Shown here: positions 32,613-44,264 of the stretch, piece after piece
Position numbering within the stretch: position 1 is the stretch's first letter
How the letters are laid out: each line of letters starts with the position of its first letter
Assembly (NCBI GenBank): GCA_963556145.1
Contig: OY744464.1
Span: 1,550,001 to 1,614,000 of the forward strand
Direction: 5' to 3'
Source of the DNA: Hygrocybe punicea
Lineage: Eukaryota; Basidiomycota; Agaricomycetes; Agaricales; Hygrophoraceae
Length of the DNA: 64,000 nt
The notes under the pieces: model-generated
Seen by the model: only the letters and a program-made list of their open reading frames with translations
What the model was told of the DNA's origin: nothing
Databases searched by the model: none
Position numbers and translations under genes: made by a program

Positions 32613-35600
32613 TCAGTTATGCAGGTTGTCTTCATCGACATCCTGAATAATTGTGTCCAAGACATCCTCATGATCACCATCATCTTTGAGCAGTAAAGCA
32701 AGAAGGTCTACGTCCTCAGCCAGTTCCTCATCACTCATGACAGTCTCAGAGGTAATCCAGCCCCGTGTGAAGCTAAGGCGATCCTTCTTCAGCGCGAATT
32801 TTAGCATCTGTAATGCTTCCATTAGTACAGGAGTAATGCGGTTACGTTTCTTGGTATCCGTCTCGGCACTGGATGAGAAAACTCGTTCGGAGGGCACTGC
32901 GGATGCTTGGATTGGAAGGTAATCCATTGCCATCTTGAAGAGGGTGGGGAACACCATCTCATTTAGCTAGGGGCTCTAGTATCAAATGAATGTATTATGC
33001 GTTTTAGAAGCACATACCTCCTAAAACTTAATAATATTGGTTGCGGCATTGGAAACCGGAGAGGTTATGTAGGCCTGGAATTCTTGTTCAATTGTTTGTT
33101 GGTCTTGAATATTGGGGCCGGCAATGTGCATGTCATCTGCTAATCCGTACTGCTCTCCAAGGGTTGTGTACGCTGGGACTTGACAGATGAGATCAGGGCT
33201 TTGGTCTGTTCCCATAGCAATGGGCAGGCCTTGTTGGCGATAATCCATCATCTAAGAAACATTAGTTGCACCACGAACAAAGATAACAGTTAATCCTACA
33301 GTTTGCCTGATCTTTTCTTTAGCGTCATTGATATAGTTGTCATCCCAGTGGTTGCTGATCCAAGTCAGCCGGATAGATGGATTGAGCACTGAAGAATATA
33401 ACCTTTCATTATGGCATTGGGAACTGATAAACAAAAGAACTTACGCATTGCGATGATGTATGCGCTGGTACGGTCCATGCGTGCATAATACTCCGTTGCC
33501 CATTTTAATCCAACATCAATCCATTTCTTGAGCCGTAGGTGCTTATCCCGAAGGGTCTCCCAGCGTGTCACAAATGCCTCAAATGCTGGAATTGCACCGG
33601 TGATGAATCACGAGACATGATTTGTTGGATGCGGTGAGGACACTGCAGTGTGGTCAATGTTTATTCCTAGGTATTCAATCTGACACGAACCTCAAGGATG
33701 ACTTCAAAATCTGACAATACAGACCACTCCATGTTTGTCATCTGATGCTTCGCCACATCTTTGTTGACAGGCAAAGCAAAGAAATATTCCAATGCCTAGT
33801 ATATGGATTACTTGCCGGGATCTACATGAAATAATATGATGACATACCAGGCGCAAATCACGTAGACGCCGGAGCATAAAATAAACAGAATCCCAGCGTG
33901 TTTTGACATCCCGCAGAAGTTGCTGTGGTTTTAGCTGTATAACTTGAGGTGGACGTCCGCTTGTGAACCATCCCTTTGCATTGCCGTCACGAATAATCTC
34001 TGCTAGTCTATCACGCCGCTGGCCTGAGCTTCAGAGAACGCGGACAATGTTACGCCCAAGTGAAATGGGGTCACGGTCAACTGCATCTTCGAATGTCTGA
34101 CGTGTAGGAATGTCGGGGGCAGGGCTTACAACAAAATCATCAGTGTCTGCAAGTGTGGCATTGGTGAGGCTGCCGATTACGTGCTGACAGCAAATGTTGA
34201 CTACATGCGGAAAGCACATGATCCTTCTATCAATATGGTCAAAAGATATGTCACGCTCGTGTAGGAGCTTCCCGAGCTCCAACATAAATGTGGTGTTGTT
34301 TGATGCATTGTCAAGGGTCCAGTGCCCAACCTGACAATACGTCATCAAGTGCTAGTGCTAGTGAGTATTTCGCATGCACTCACATTAACCGTAATACCTG
34401 CACGATCCAGAAGACGAAGAACTGTGTCCGCCATGGTCTTTCCATCGTGACTGCCGCGGAGATGGTGGAAAGCAATGAGTGCGCTTCTCAGAACAATAAT
34501 CTTGGTCATCTCGTCTCTTGCAAGCCAGTGTGCTGTGATGCATAGGTACGATCGAAGATTTTGGTCAGACCACACATCGGCCGTAAAACTAATCCTGCCG
34601 AGAGCCCGCTAACAGAAATTGGGTGAAATGAAAAGACAAGTGTAAGATGAATGAAAGATACCGTGAGGTCTCTCCGCAAGGTTGAAAACCATTTTTCCCA
34701 TGCTTTTATAATGGACTCGCGGAGCTTTGTTCGGTGAGGGATGTCCTTCTCCTGCAAGTCTTCACGCAAGACGAGAAGGAGGTCACGGAATTCACGACAC
34801 TCAATGATGTTAATCGACTGGGAGTAGCAAAGTGAGAAACAAAACATCGAATTAAGTTTAATGTACCTGATCATCGGTGACAATGAAATTAACAAGAGTT
34901 CGAAGGAATGTTTGTGGCGAGAATGCAGGGCGTGGATGTCTGGGATCAGCATTTGGGTCTGGGTTGGATGATGTCACGTCTGCAGCTTTCTTTGCCTTGG
35001 CGAGCTGCATTTTCCATTTACCCTCTTGAGAAAGCCGCATATACTCCTTGGAGTGGAATTTCTCAAGGTGAACATGCAGTGATGTATTGCTTGTGGACAT
35101 CTGAAACTGAAATCGGCCCTTAAAAGTAGTTGGATTGGCGTCGTGTGTCGCTCTGTAAATGGTCTAGAGCTGTACTCAAAGAGCAAAGGGAATGACATAC
35201 TTGCAAGGTTTACAAACAGTGAAAGAATTTGGATCAGGCTTGTCTCCACGTTCGAAAAAATAGAGGATATCATGAGCAGTTGTACGAGATGTGCGAGAAG
35301 TGCTGCCCATGTCGGGGAGAGGGGCTGCTGCGCTGCTGGTTGATGGAGCAGCAGCGCCGGTATTTGGAGGACCGGCCTGCAAATTGGCAGCGGAGGTCTG
35401 TTGACTGGAGTGAGAGGGAAACGAGCTATCACACTCGTGTACTTACCAGTCTGCTGGGGGTCTCGTCAGAAAGAGCAATATTGATTTCTTCCTGTGCCTG
35501 GCGGCGAGACTGTTCAGTCTCCAGGCGTCTCCTGTATGCTGGCAGGCGAAGATTAACCTGGTGAGGGCGACAAGGCTGTGAGGGCCCCTCGAAGACATCA

Positions 35601-35662
35601 TGTTCTGAGTCTTCTCCTTCGGAGGAGTCTGGGATTCGATTGGGTGTGCAGCGGCTTGGCAT
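32613..35662 (-). pseudogene. hAT transposase with BED-type finger, interrupted
   Basis: The minus-strand start MPSRCTPNRIPDSSEGEDSE at 35,662 is followed by a BED-like finger (ILYFFERGD, CKPCK, then LHVHLEKFHSKEY), a segment FSPQTFLRTLVNFIVTDDQ, ISFTADVWSDQNLRSY (first catalytic Asp), HWTLDNASNN (second), MCFPHVVNICCQHV (C..H), VKTRWDSVYFMLRRL, then the C-terminal dimerisation block IQASAVPSERVFSSS with KKRNRI and an acidic tail ending at 32,613. About ten short introns. Breaks: an in-frame TGA at 34,033-34,031 (RVL then SSGQRRD, Arg expected) and TAG in IIKF-TAG-E at about 33,021-33,023 where Trp is expected. It is therefore probably inactive, although the insertion itself has intact duplications. 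Confidence 0.87.
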
Positions 35663-35734
35663 AGAGAACTGGGAGTTGGAGAAATTTACGGAGTCATTGA
35701 TTCACGGCTGCTAAATAGATAATGTGGCACTAGA

Positions 35735-36760
35735 AGCATCAGAATCTCTGAGGCTAGGCCTTGTGATCGGTTGGGACTGGAGTGTCGGAAGTGGAGCTGA
35801 GAAGCCTAAGGCACGAACAGCAGGTTGTAAAAAGAGGGTATGGTGGGTGGGCCAGAGTGGAGAGAGGCACTGAGCATTGTTAGTCAGTAACAGAAAAACA
35901 GGCAAAGCAGGCACACCAAGTCGAAATTTGAGTCATGAACACATGAACTTGGACCTGGAAATAAAGCTAGTGCCCCAATTGGTATCGACCAGATAACGCG
36001 AGGCTGTGTGTTACCCAGGATACTGTAGCATGTTTGCCAGGCTCAGGATCTCTGAGGCTAGGCCCCAGGTGGGACTGGGGCGTCATAAGTAGAGCCGACA
36101 AAGCCTAAGGCACCAACAGCAGTCAGTAAAGCAGCCCGGACACGTCTCAGACAAAAACCTAAGGTCGGATTGCCCATGATCGAAGTGGAGCCAAGAAGCC
36201 TAAGGCACGAACAGCAGTCAGTAAAGCAGCCCAGACACGTCTCAGACAAAAACCTAAGGTCAGATTGCCCATGATCGAAGTGGAGCCAAGAAGCCTAAGG
36301 CACAAACAGCAGTCAGTAAAGCAGCCCAGACACGTCTCAGGCAAAAAACTAAGGTCAGGTCGCCCATGATCAGAGCAGGGCCAAGGAGCCTAAGGCACAA
36401 ACAGCAGTCAGTAAAAACAGAGTTACGAAGGGTGGGCCAAAGCAGGGGGAGGGAAAGGAAGGTTGTGGTTCAGTATCAAGGCTAGGCCTGTCCTGTGATC
36501 AGGTGGGACTGAAGTGTTGGAAGTGGAGTCAAGAAGCCCAAGGCACAAACAGCAATCAGTAAAAAAGAGGGTAGGGTGGGCCAGAGCAGAGAGAGGGAAA
36601 GGAGTGTCGTGGTTCGGGATCAATGCTAGGTCGTCCTGTGATCAGGTGGAACTGGAGTGTTGGAAGTGGAGTCGAGAAGCCCAAGGCACAAACAGCAATC
36701 AGTAAAAGAGGGTATGGGGGTGGGCCAGAGTGGAGAGAGGGAAAGGAAGGAGGCTCTGGA
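35735..36760. repeat. minisatellite with 95-bp units inside the hAT element
   Basis: AAGCCTAAGGCAC occurs at 36,101, 36,196 and 36,291, exactly 95 bp apart, with a fourth variant at about 36,386. Units carry CACGTCTCAGACAAAAACCT and GTGGAGCCAAG. A related, longer unit (with GTGGGCCAGAGCAGAGAGAG and CTGTGATCAGGTGG) follows at 36,420-36,760, and a single relative lies at 35,735-35,860. No coding potential; frames on both strands derive from the repeat. Confidence 0.85.
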
Positions 36761-37780
36761 GACGTCAGAGTGGAGAGACATGGGACTCATACGTGTTGGA
36801 CAAGCGAGGTCTAAAAACTTCACTTCTAACCCACATATTGGATCCAATGCCAAATACACTTGCTAAATACTGCAAACAGTGCTCCAACCCCTGCGGGGAG
36901 TACTACGGCGATGTCTTCACAAAGGTACAATATTTCTGTACAGTTGTGCCAAGCTCACATTGTGGCCCTCAGTATCCTATATTTTCAACTATATATCACG
37001 ACAGCTTGAGACATGCAAAGGTCGGGGGAGCTATTGGAGACGAAACACCCATGTGGGTCAATCACATTCAGGAAGCTCAAGATATGCCTCCCCTCACTCC
37101 TTGCTCCGACTCATTTTAATGGAACTGATTGGGGAAACGGAAACAGTTGGGTACTGCGGCAATTAGTGTTGTGGTAGCCAAGGTGACGGTATAGAGACGT
37201 GGTGGGCCGCTGGATGGCAAACGGCATGTGGTGGTATAGCAGCACAATGGGATATCTGTAGCATAAATAAAAAAAGTGACACACCCAGATCGATATAGGA
37301 CGGGGTAACTTACACGCAAATCGGCAAGGCAGCATGTTGGCTAGACGGAATGGAACTATAGGTGCCCGATGTTCTGCCCAGCCATAACCGTAGCCACGGT
37401 CACCAGCCGATATGGTATGGTGGACCTGGCACTTGCAACCTTGTGCACACAGTGACGGTGATGGTATTGGAGTGTGGCATTGAAGCTGTGGTCCTCTGAG
37501 TTAGCAATGAAAATCAGCGAATAAATACAGACGTACATTTCGCAGTGGGAGATGGGTGTGCCATCAAATCATCCATGTCTGTCGCCCTTTCCTAATCCGT
37601 TTGTTTGTTTGGGCGCACTGTCCAAGCAGTCCGTCCAAATAATGTACAAACATCATTGTCATTACAAAGCAACTAAATTGGCTATTGCCATGACGGTCAC
37701 TCTAAGCAGAAAACTAGCACACCACACCACACTTTTTTGAAACCACAACCCAGATAGCAGACGGCGATGTTTGTGGTGAG

Positions 37781-38206
37781 GTGGTGAGTGCACATATTAG
37801 TGATATCAGATGGAAAAACTCATGCCTGTTCCATAACCAACTTCAATGCAGAGTGAACTGCCGTAGGCCACCTCGGATGGGGGTAAGGATGCCGAGGACG
37901 AGGCCAGAAACCGACAGCAGCAACGACAATGACAGTGACAACGAGGGCGAGACGAAGCCAGAAGCCGGCGGCAGCAGCAACGACGATGACGATGGGCCGC
38001 CTCGGATGGGGGCAAGGATGCCGAGGACAAGGCCAGAAACCGACGGCAGCAACAACCATGATGGTGACAACGAGGGCAAGACGAAGTCCGAAGCCGATGG
38101 CAGCAGCAACGACGATGACGATGGGCCGCCTCGGATGGGGGCAAGGATGCCAAGGACAAGGCCAGGAATCGACGGCAGCAATGACAATGACAATGCGAGA
38201 AGCTGA
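37781..38206 (+). CDS. tandem-repeat acidic ORF inside the hAT element
   Basis: Three units of 129 bp (CCGCCTCGG at 37,997 and 38,126, with a first copy at about 37,868) encode 43-residue repeats containing PPRMGARMPRTRPE, then DGSNN/DSSNDND, KPEADGSSNDDDDG. The period is a multiple of three, so the frame is kept, which fits either selection on protein or simple in-phase duplication. There is no domain match and the start is uncertain. Downstream 38,330-38,600 is Pro-rich from another ~30-bp repeat. Confidence 0.3.
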   Translation: MVSAHISDIRWKNSCLFHNQLQCRVNCRRPPRMGVRMPRTRPETDSSNDNDSDNEGETKPEAGGSSNDDDDGPPRMGARMPRTRPETDGSNNHDGDNEGKTKSEADGSSNDDDDGPPRMGARMPRTRPGIDGSNDNDNARS

Positions 38207-39408
38207 CGGCAGCAGCAACGACGAGGACGACTGGGACTGCCACCTCGGATTGGGGTAAGGATATCAAGGACGAGGCCGTTGTCTCTGATGATGGAACTGG
38301 GCCAAATCACCCGAGTAAGTACCTTCCTACCACTCCCTGACCCCTCAGAGTGCCCCGACCTGCAGGCCCCTCTCATCTTCACCTCGCCACTTCGCAGGTA
38401 CGTCCCATCACTCTCCTGCTACCCTCTGCTGCCCCCTGGGCATGTCCTGCTACCCCCACTGCCCTCAGGTATGCCCCGCTACCCCACTGCCCCTTGGGCA
38501 CATCCCACTACTCCCGGGTATGTCCTGCTACCCCCTGCCCCTCAGATACATCCTGCTACTCTCGGGGATGTCTCGCTAGATCCTATTACCATGCCACCTC
38601 ACCTTTCTCAGTGGTCTCAACTGTACCCCACCCATTTTATCCTTTCCACTCAGTTGATCATGTATCATAGTCTATTATTGATGTATATACAAAGTATGAA
38701 AAAGATACTGGGACAAGCCAGCAGGCAAGCCCACTGTTGCCAACAGGCATAGGAATATCTAAACTAATTGATAGAGAGTAGTGAACGGCACGCTTATCTC
38801 ATTCCATTTTTGGGGCTGACCAGGCAAGTAAGGTCTCGGCAAAAGCGCAGAGCGATCCGCAGAAGTCGACACTCGGGGAGGTATTCTTCAGGAAGAACTA
38901 TCGCATTTTGCAGGTGCGGTATGAATTGAATTTGCAGGTCATACCACTAGGATGAATAGAAACTAATGGATAGGATGCCGTGCATATGGTAGTGGAGTAC
39001 GTTCAGTGGTAATTGTAATTAAAGAAGTCGGTTTCGAAGGATCCAGAGGATGTCGCCGCATTCCATCCGTCGGCAGAAGTTGTGGTCCGGCGAGCGTCTT
39101 GCAAAGACATTCATTCTAGCAACAGCAGTCAGCCGACCAATGTAAAGGCAATAGATAGGACAAAGACTTGCAGAACGCTTGAGCTCAAGCAACTTGAGGT
39201 TCATATGAGAAGGGTCGTGCTGGAGGCCAGCGACCATACTCTGTGAAACATAAAAAGGTGTCGGTGAATTATTCCAAGAATCTGATACACGACAAGGCTT
39301 ACTTTGGCTGTCTTTGAGTTTAAACCCTTGAATGGCTCTAGTTTTTCAAAGTCAACCGGAAAAAAACCTATGCTAGTCATTTGCGCATGCAGACGATCTC
39401 CAGACTGG

Positions 39409-39828
39409 CTATGTAGATCGTGTGGCAGTGTGGAGCGCCCATGGATGAGCTATGAAGAACTTGAGGATACAATGCATGAAGGTTGGGTGCAGACGACTCA
39501 CATGTGTCTGCTTCATATCGGGGTTCGCGATAAAATGGTGATACGGCGGGGGTTGGTCACCTGGATAAAAGGGAGGCGGAGTCGCTCCATGGCCAGAGCA
39601 GCTCTCAGGAGACGATTCGTACGAGGGCAACCAATTTTGTGGAGAGTAGGACGAGGAGGAGGTGGAGGGAGATTCGGGATATTGCAAGGCAAACGATAGT
39701 TCGCCCTCCGAGTGTGAAGTGTAGGGGGAAGGTTGTTTGTGTTGGCTGGACATGGTGGGCAGGGAGAGAGGCAGAAGTGGAGGGTGGGTTCGGTGATCAT
39801 CACAACATGAACCTTTAATTCTATACAA
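39409..39828 (-). CDS. hypothetical Pro/Ser-rich ORF inside the hAT element
   Basis: A 139-codon frame with MSSQHKQPSPYTSHSEGE after an upstream in-frame Met, then QYPESPSTSSSSYSP and PPPFYPGDQPPPYHHF. PPxY-type motifs (QPPPYHH) could bind WW domains. It continues to a stop at 39,409 without a recognised domain. No splice support; low confidence. Confidence 0.25.
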   Translation of the reverse strand: MYRIKGSCCDDHRTHPPLLPLSLPTMSSQHKQPSPYTSHSEGELSFALQYPESPSTSSSSYSPQNWLPSYESSPESCSGHGATPPPFYPGDQPPPYHHFIANPDMKQTHVSRLHPTFMHCILKFFIAHPWALHTATRST

Positions 39829-39839
39829 GGCAAGTCACG

Positions 39840-41066
39840 AAACAGTCGGACGGCAAGACCATGGTGTTCCTGAGAAGCCTTCCCAGGAGAAACTTAAGGT
39901 AGGCCGGCGCTTCGTCCTGGACGGGGTGGGCCTGCCGGACAAAAAGCTGGCCTCTTAGTAATCAAAAAGTGAGCACCAAAAAATCGTATCCATACCGTGC
40001 CGATAGCATCTGGGAGCGTCGCTGACATCTTCATGGTCATGGTGGTTACTCTTGCCTCCTCTATTGCTATCATGGTGCTAATTAGTTTTGAATCTCTAGG
40101 CAAAGACTGGGATGTAGCATGAGACCAAAGTCTCACGCTGGTCCCATCCTCGATGTAGGAGTTGTCACAACTATCCTCGCCGTCTTCGCCACCTTCACCA
40201 CCTTCCCTCATCAGCATCTTGGCTTGGTTGGGGCCACTGGGTCCCCTCTGTCATGGTCGCGGTGGTGGGTGTTGGCCATCCTTGTTGTGGTAAACAGTGT
40301 GCCAAGGGGACTAGCATATGGTGATGTTTTGACTGGGTTTTCACTCTGCAGCGCGAAGTGTGGTAGTAGGAACAACTGTGCCCCGGAGTTGTGCACTTTG
40401 CTAAGGCAGATCTGTGGCATTCTATTTCAGCATTCCCTGCTGGCAGAAAAAGAAAAGATTAGGTAGTGAGCAGTTATGACGAATTCTGGATCAATCTGAT
40501 CCAAACATACCTGCGAATTGACGACTCGTGGTGGTCTGTTGTTATTACCAATCTAGAATAAAGGAATCAGTGACTTTTGGGAGAAGAAAAACATACCTGG
40601 CAACGGGGGTGGGTATACCAGTTGTGTTTTCTCACATCCTTGGTTGTCGTTGAAGTTGGTACATTGTCATGTTCGTCTTGTTCGGTGTTGCGCCCTTTGG
40701 TGGTCCAATTCCTGCCGTCCTTGCGGGGGCTGTGAGATTGGGTGGGAGACAGGGAGATGGTGGGATGGATGGATGATGCCGTGGTTCATAATGTGTTGTT
40801 ATCGTTGTTGGAGTGTTGGGCCAATCAACCTCAGTTGGCTGAAATTTTAAGCTCCGGTCAAAAATAATACAGCACTTTGCCTGCTTTCCTAGATATAGCG
40901 TTTAAGTCCAGTAATAATGAGTGAATTGTATGCAGTAGATGGTACCAGCTAGGCGGCTGACTAGCTGCAGCTAACAGCTACAGAAATTACTGTAGCTGTA
41001 GCAGTAGCCGGATTGTACCCAAGCCGAGCTGGTCATGGCTCAGCTAATTTAGCAGCTCGACTACAG
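39840..41066. other. right part of the hAT element, no convincing gene
   Basis: Only short, unrelated frames are present. The last 180 bp (40,940-41,104) is rich in AGCTG/CAGCT motifs (for example CTGTAGCTGTAGCAG) that resemble subterminal binding sites of hAT transposases. Confidence 0.5.
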
Positions 41067-41104
41067 CTAGAAGATGGCTACTAGCCGTGACCGCAGCAAC
41101 ACTA

Positions 41105-41112
41105 AATATGTA
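41105..41112. repeat. right target-site duplication of the hAT element (AATATGTA)
   Basis: Exact copy of 30,806-30,813, directly after the CACTA end of the right terminus. Confidence 0.85.
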
Positions 41113-41399
41113 CAACTTGAAAACTGGTATAGTGGCATTGAGGGAGGGAGAAGTAGGGCAACTTGAATATGGTGTCCAGCGCTGAAATATTCGTCACTAT
41201 CAGGTTTAATGCCCGACACAGCCAACACCGGCTGAAACTTCGGAGTCACCCATATCATGTGTCTCAAGAACCCGCCCTCCAGACACACGGTATATATAGC
41301 CTGAGGCACTGATGTAGTCGTTTTTTTCCCACTTTCCTTATCATTGTCGATCCCCCATAGATTATTAGATATAGCTATATAATTGTTTGCAACGTTCCT

Positions 41400-42170
41400 A
41401 CTTTATAAAGCCTTTGTATAATGTTCCTTACTGGAGTGTAGTGTAACTTGAATGTTACTCAAAGACTTAGAGACTTCGTTGAAAAAATATAACAAAGGTT
41501 CTTCTGAATCTAAGATAGTGCGTAAAACTAGTAGTAGATGACGCCCTGGCAGCTCATTGTTCGCACCGACAGGCCTATGGTCTGTGTCCATCACAGTATC
41601 CTTGCTGTGGAAGAGGAGGTCGCTAAACTCGCAAGCAAGCTCAAGCCTGAGGGAGCACGAGCGGTTCCGTTAGGGAACGGTGGACGAAGCACACGGCCAT
41701 TGACCACATTGTAAGGATATTTCATTTTCTGGCCGCTCTGGATCATGCTCACCTCATTTCTACTTCATGAAGCCTTTGTTCATAGTATAATGTTCCTCAC
41801 TGGAGCCTTTGTTCATAGTGTAACTTGAATGTTACTTAAAGACTTCGTCGAAAAAACATAACATAAGGTTCTTCCGAATCCAAGACAGTGCGTAAAACTA
41901 GTAGTAGATGATGCCCTGGCAGCTCATTGTTCGCACTGACAGGCCTACTGTGGAAGAGGAGGTCGCTAAACTCACAAGCGAGTTCAACCCTGGAGCACGA
42001 GCGGTTCCGTTAGGGAACGGTGGATGAAGCGCACGGCCATTGACTACATTGTAAGGGTATTTCATTTTCTGGCCACTCTGGATCATGCTCACCTCATTTC
42101 TGCGGTTTGTGCCCACAGTATTGCGTATCCATTCACTATGGAAGAGGAGGTCACATGTGAGGTCGAGGGA
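41400..42170. repeat. ~340-bp tandem duplication of a gene fragment
   Basis: Two successive copies share AGTAACTTGAATGTTACT-like text, GTGCGTAAAACTAGTAGTAG, CCTGGCAGCTCATTGTTCGC and GCGGTTCCGTTAGGGAACGG. Corresponding positions are 340 bp apart (41,685 and 42,025). The translated fragment is LIVRTDRP then EEEVAKL and ARAVPLGNGG. Copy 1 reads CGA after GGTGGA at 41,685-41,687; copy 2 reads TGA at 42,025-42,027. Probably the decayed 5' part of the gene that follows. Confidence 0.75.
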
Positions 42171-42838
42171 GCACAAGATATTCTGTTAGGAAATGAATCC
42201 TTTTGGTACCAACGAAGCCTACACGGGAGCAAAAACAGTTCCGGTACATTAATCACTAGCATCATCAGGCGGAAACGGCTACTGACTAGTTTTCACAATG
42301 AACAGTCAACTCTCCCAGGCTATTGTCTAGCCTGGGAGGTTGCACCTTATCGTTGATGTACTGTTCTCTCATCACTGTTGGCTCCCACGGATGAACGCAA
42401 CCGACTTCTACATGGTATGGACCCTGGAGACAAGAGACCACCGTGACTGATAAGTTTTTTTCACAATCAAGTCTTGAAAACTCTTCGCACCCACACGAAC
42501 CCGATAATGGCGTCTTCCAGTACCCCCTCTAGGTCAATTTAATCGTCAGACATAGCCGCAGTAAGTACACAGAGATGGCCATCTTTCTCCGTTACTGACT
42601 CACCTTCACATAGATACATCCCCATACGCCGTTCAGCTATTCTGAATGGCTCGATGTGAGAACTCCACACCAGTACAATGTTATAGGCTAATCATTCTGG
42701 ATTAGGCTCTTCAAGAGGCCGGAAACCTGAACCCGGCTGATGTACAACGTTTACAAGAACTTAGCAACCCGAAATCCAACGCTTCGCTGGTAAGTTATGT
42801 GATTGATGAATTGAATCACTGAAAAACTTGTTTGTAGC

Positions 42839-44264
42839 TTTCCGGGCCTGAAACAGATGATGAACTACTCTCGGAGGCGGATTTATTGGCGCGTAAGTGT
42901 GGTTCCCCAATAATTGACAACATCCCAACGGATTCTTTCCTAGTTGTCGACCAACTGTTTCGGACTGAAGCGTTCGCTTCCGAAGACAATTCCTCTGCCC
43001 GCCACACGAAGTCCATAAGCCCCACGCCCCAAGCGATCGCAACGCCTCCGGGGCCACCAACCATCGCGATTGGCCTGCCAGCGCCGGTCTTCCAAGATAT
43101 CTTTTATAAAGGTAAGTTCAGTCTTATATGTAATAATTCCATGCCCGATTTCTTCTGTTAGGTTATCGGCTTACAGTAGTAAGTGGCCTCATTTTATTAA
43201 ATATACAAGTTGACAATTGGTACTGATAGCCGCGATATGGCAACCTGGCCATCCCTAACCCACCATCCACCGTTACCGCAATTCCTGTCTCGACTATGGC
43301 TCTTCTTGTCAAGGTTTCCCCTGAATGGGGGTCTCTCGGCACCGTCGGTGAACATTACTACCGGTACAGGGTTCCACGTCAAACATGGTGGGTTGATGAA
43401 GCTGCACGGGAATCTGATGCCCGCCAGGAGATATACGTTGGCGGCCTATTCAAACATTGCGAAATGGGTCCGTATTGGCAGCTGCCTTGCTGTAAGTGAC
43501 TTGAGTTTAATTTTCTTCGCTGTTCAATATTTTGTAGACGCGCGAGACCCCTTAAATGGGGCGCTCCTGGACCTCGGCTCGATCGAAAACCCTCCGGCGG
43601 TAATCATACAACATGTAAGTACCCCCTGCCGTGTTTCCCCTGTTAACCTCATTTTGTCCTAGATAACGAGCCAGTACAACAAAATCCATACGTGGTATAC
43701 GCAAGCCATCATTCGGCATGTCTACGCACGCGTGGAAAGTGGAACTTATGGCGTACTGGATGTTCTATACAATTTACTCGACCAGGACCAAATATTCAAT
43801 TTCCCCCTCACATTTGTACGTCGTCACTGCTTTCATTATATTACGTTCTCTGATTTTTATATACCACTAGCCTTCAGATCCCCGTGTACCGTTCGGGAGC
43901 CGCATCATTTTTGATATACTGACTCGAGTCCTTCTTGGCACGAAAAGATTCTCTATCACAAACCATTGGCAAGGACTCTCCTTACCACAACCTATCGTGC
44001 CGTTCCCGACTGTTGCCTTGGCGGCAGCTTACATGAGTAACGGCGAGATTATCTATAAAATACTGACCTCTATTCCCTTCTCGATAGGTGGTTTATTGTG
44101 TTCGACGATGGAAATTCGGCAGTGCAGAAACATTTGAAGCACGCAACTACCAAGGCGTATATGAGAGGGCGATGAAGATATTGGTAAACATGCAGCAGTT
44201 GGATCCGGCCTTATGGGCCCTTTACCTCCAACTCGAAAATAGCTGGATTTCTCATGCACGCTAA
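42839..44264 (+). pseudogene. multi-exon hypothetical protein with an in-frame TGA
   Basis: The exon 42,839-43,111 encodes LSGPETDDELLSEADLLARK through FQDIFYKG and ends at a GTAAGT donor. Later exons encode VSPEWGSLGTVGEHYYRYRV, DEAARESDARQEIYVGG, LNGALLDLGSIENPPAVIIQH, IHTWYTQAIIRHVYARVESG, GVLDVLYNLLDQDQIF, FIPVYRSGAASFLIY, LESFLARKDSLSQTIGK, and VVYCVRRWKFGSAETFEARN to NSWISHAR, stop at 44,262-44,264. The even exon-intron pattern supports a real gene. TGA at 43,920-43,922 follows FLIY and precedes LESFLA in frame; Trp (TGG) is a likely ancestor. I do not recognise a domain. It may belong to the transposon-associated hypothetical families common in Agaricomycetes. Confidence 0.5.

Larger units (their letters stand above)
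30814..41104 (-). mobile_element. 10.3-kb hAT transposon carrying a casein kinase 1 gene
   Basis: The left end TAGTGTTGCCGCGGCTCGGC and the reverse complement of the right end TAGTGTTGCTGCGGTCACGG pair at most positions, and both then read CGGCTAG. Subterminally, AGCTGAGCCATGAC occurs about 90 bp and 65 bp from the left and right ends in the same orientation relative to each end. An exact 8-bp duplication, the size typical of hAT, flanks it. Inside are a hAT transposase (minus), a CK1-like kinase (minus), a 95-bp minisatellite, a 129-bp coding-like repeat and a few unsupported ORFs. Most of 36.8-41.0 kb has no convincing gene. Confidence 0.87.
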
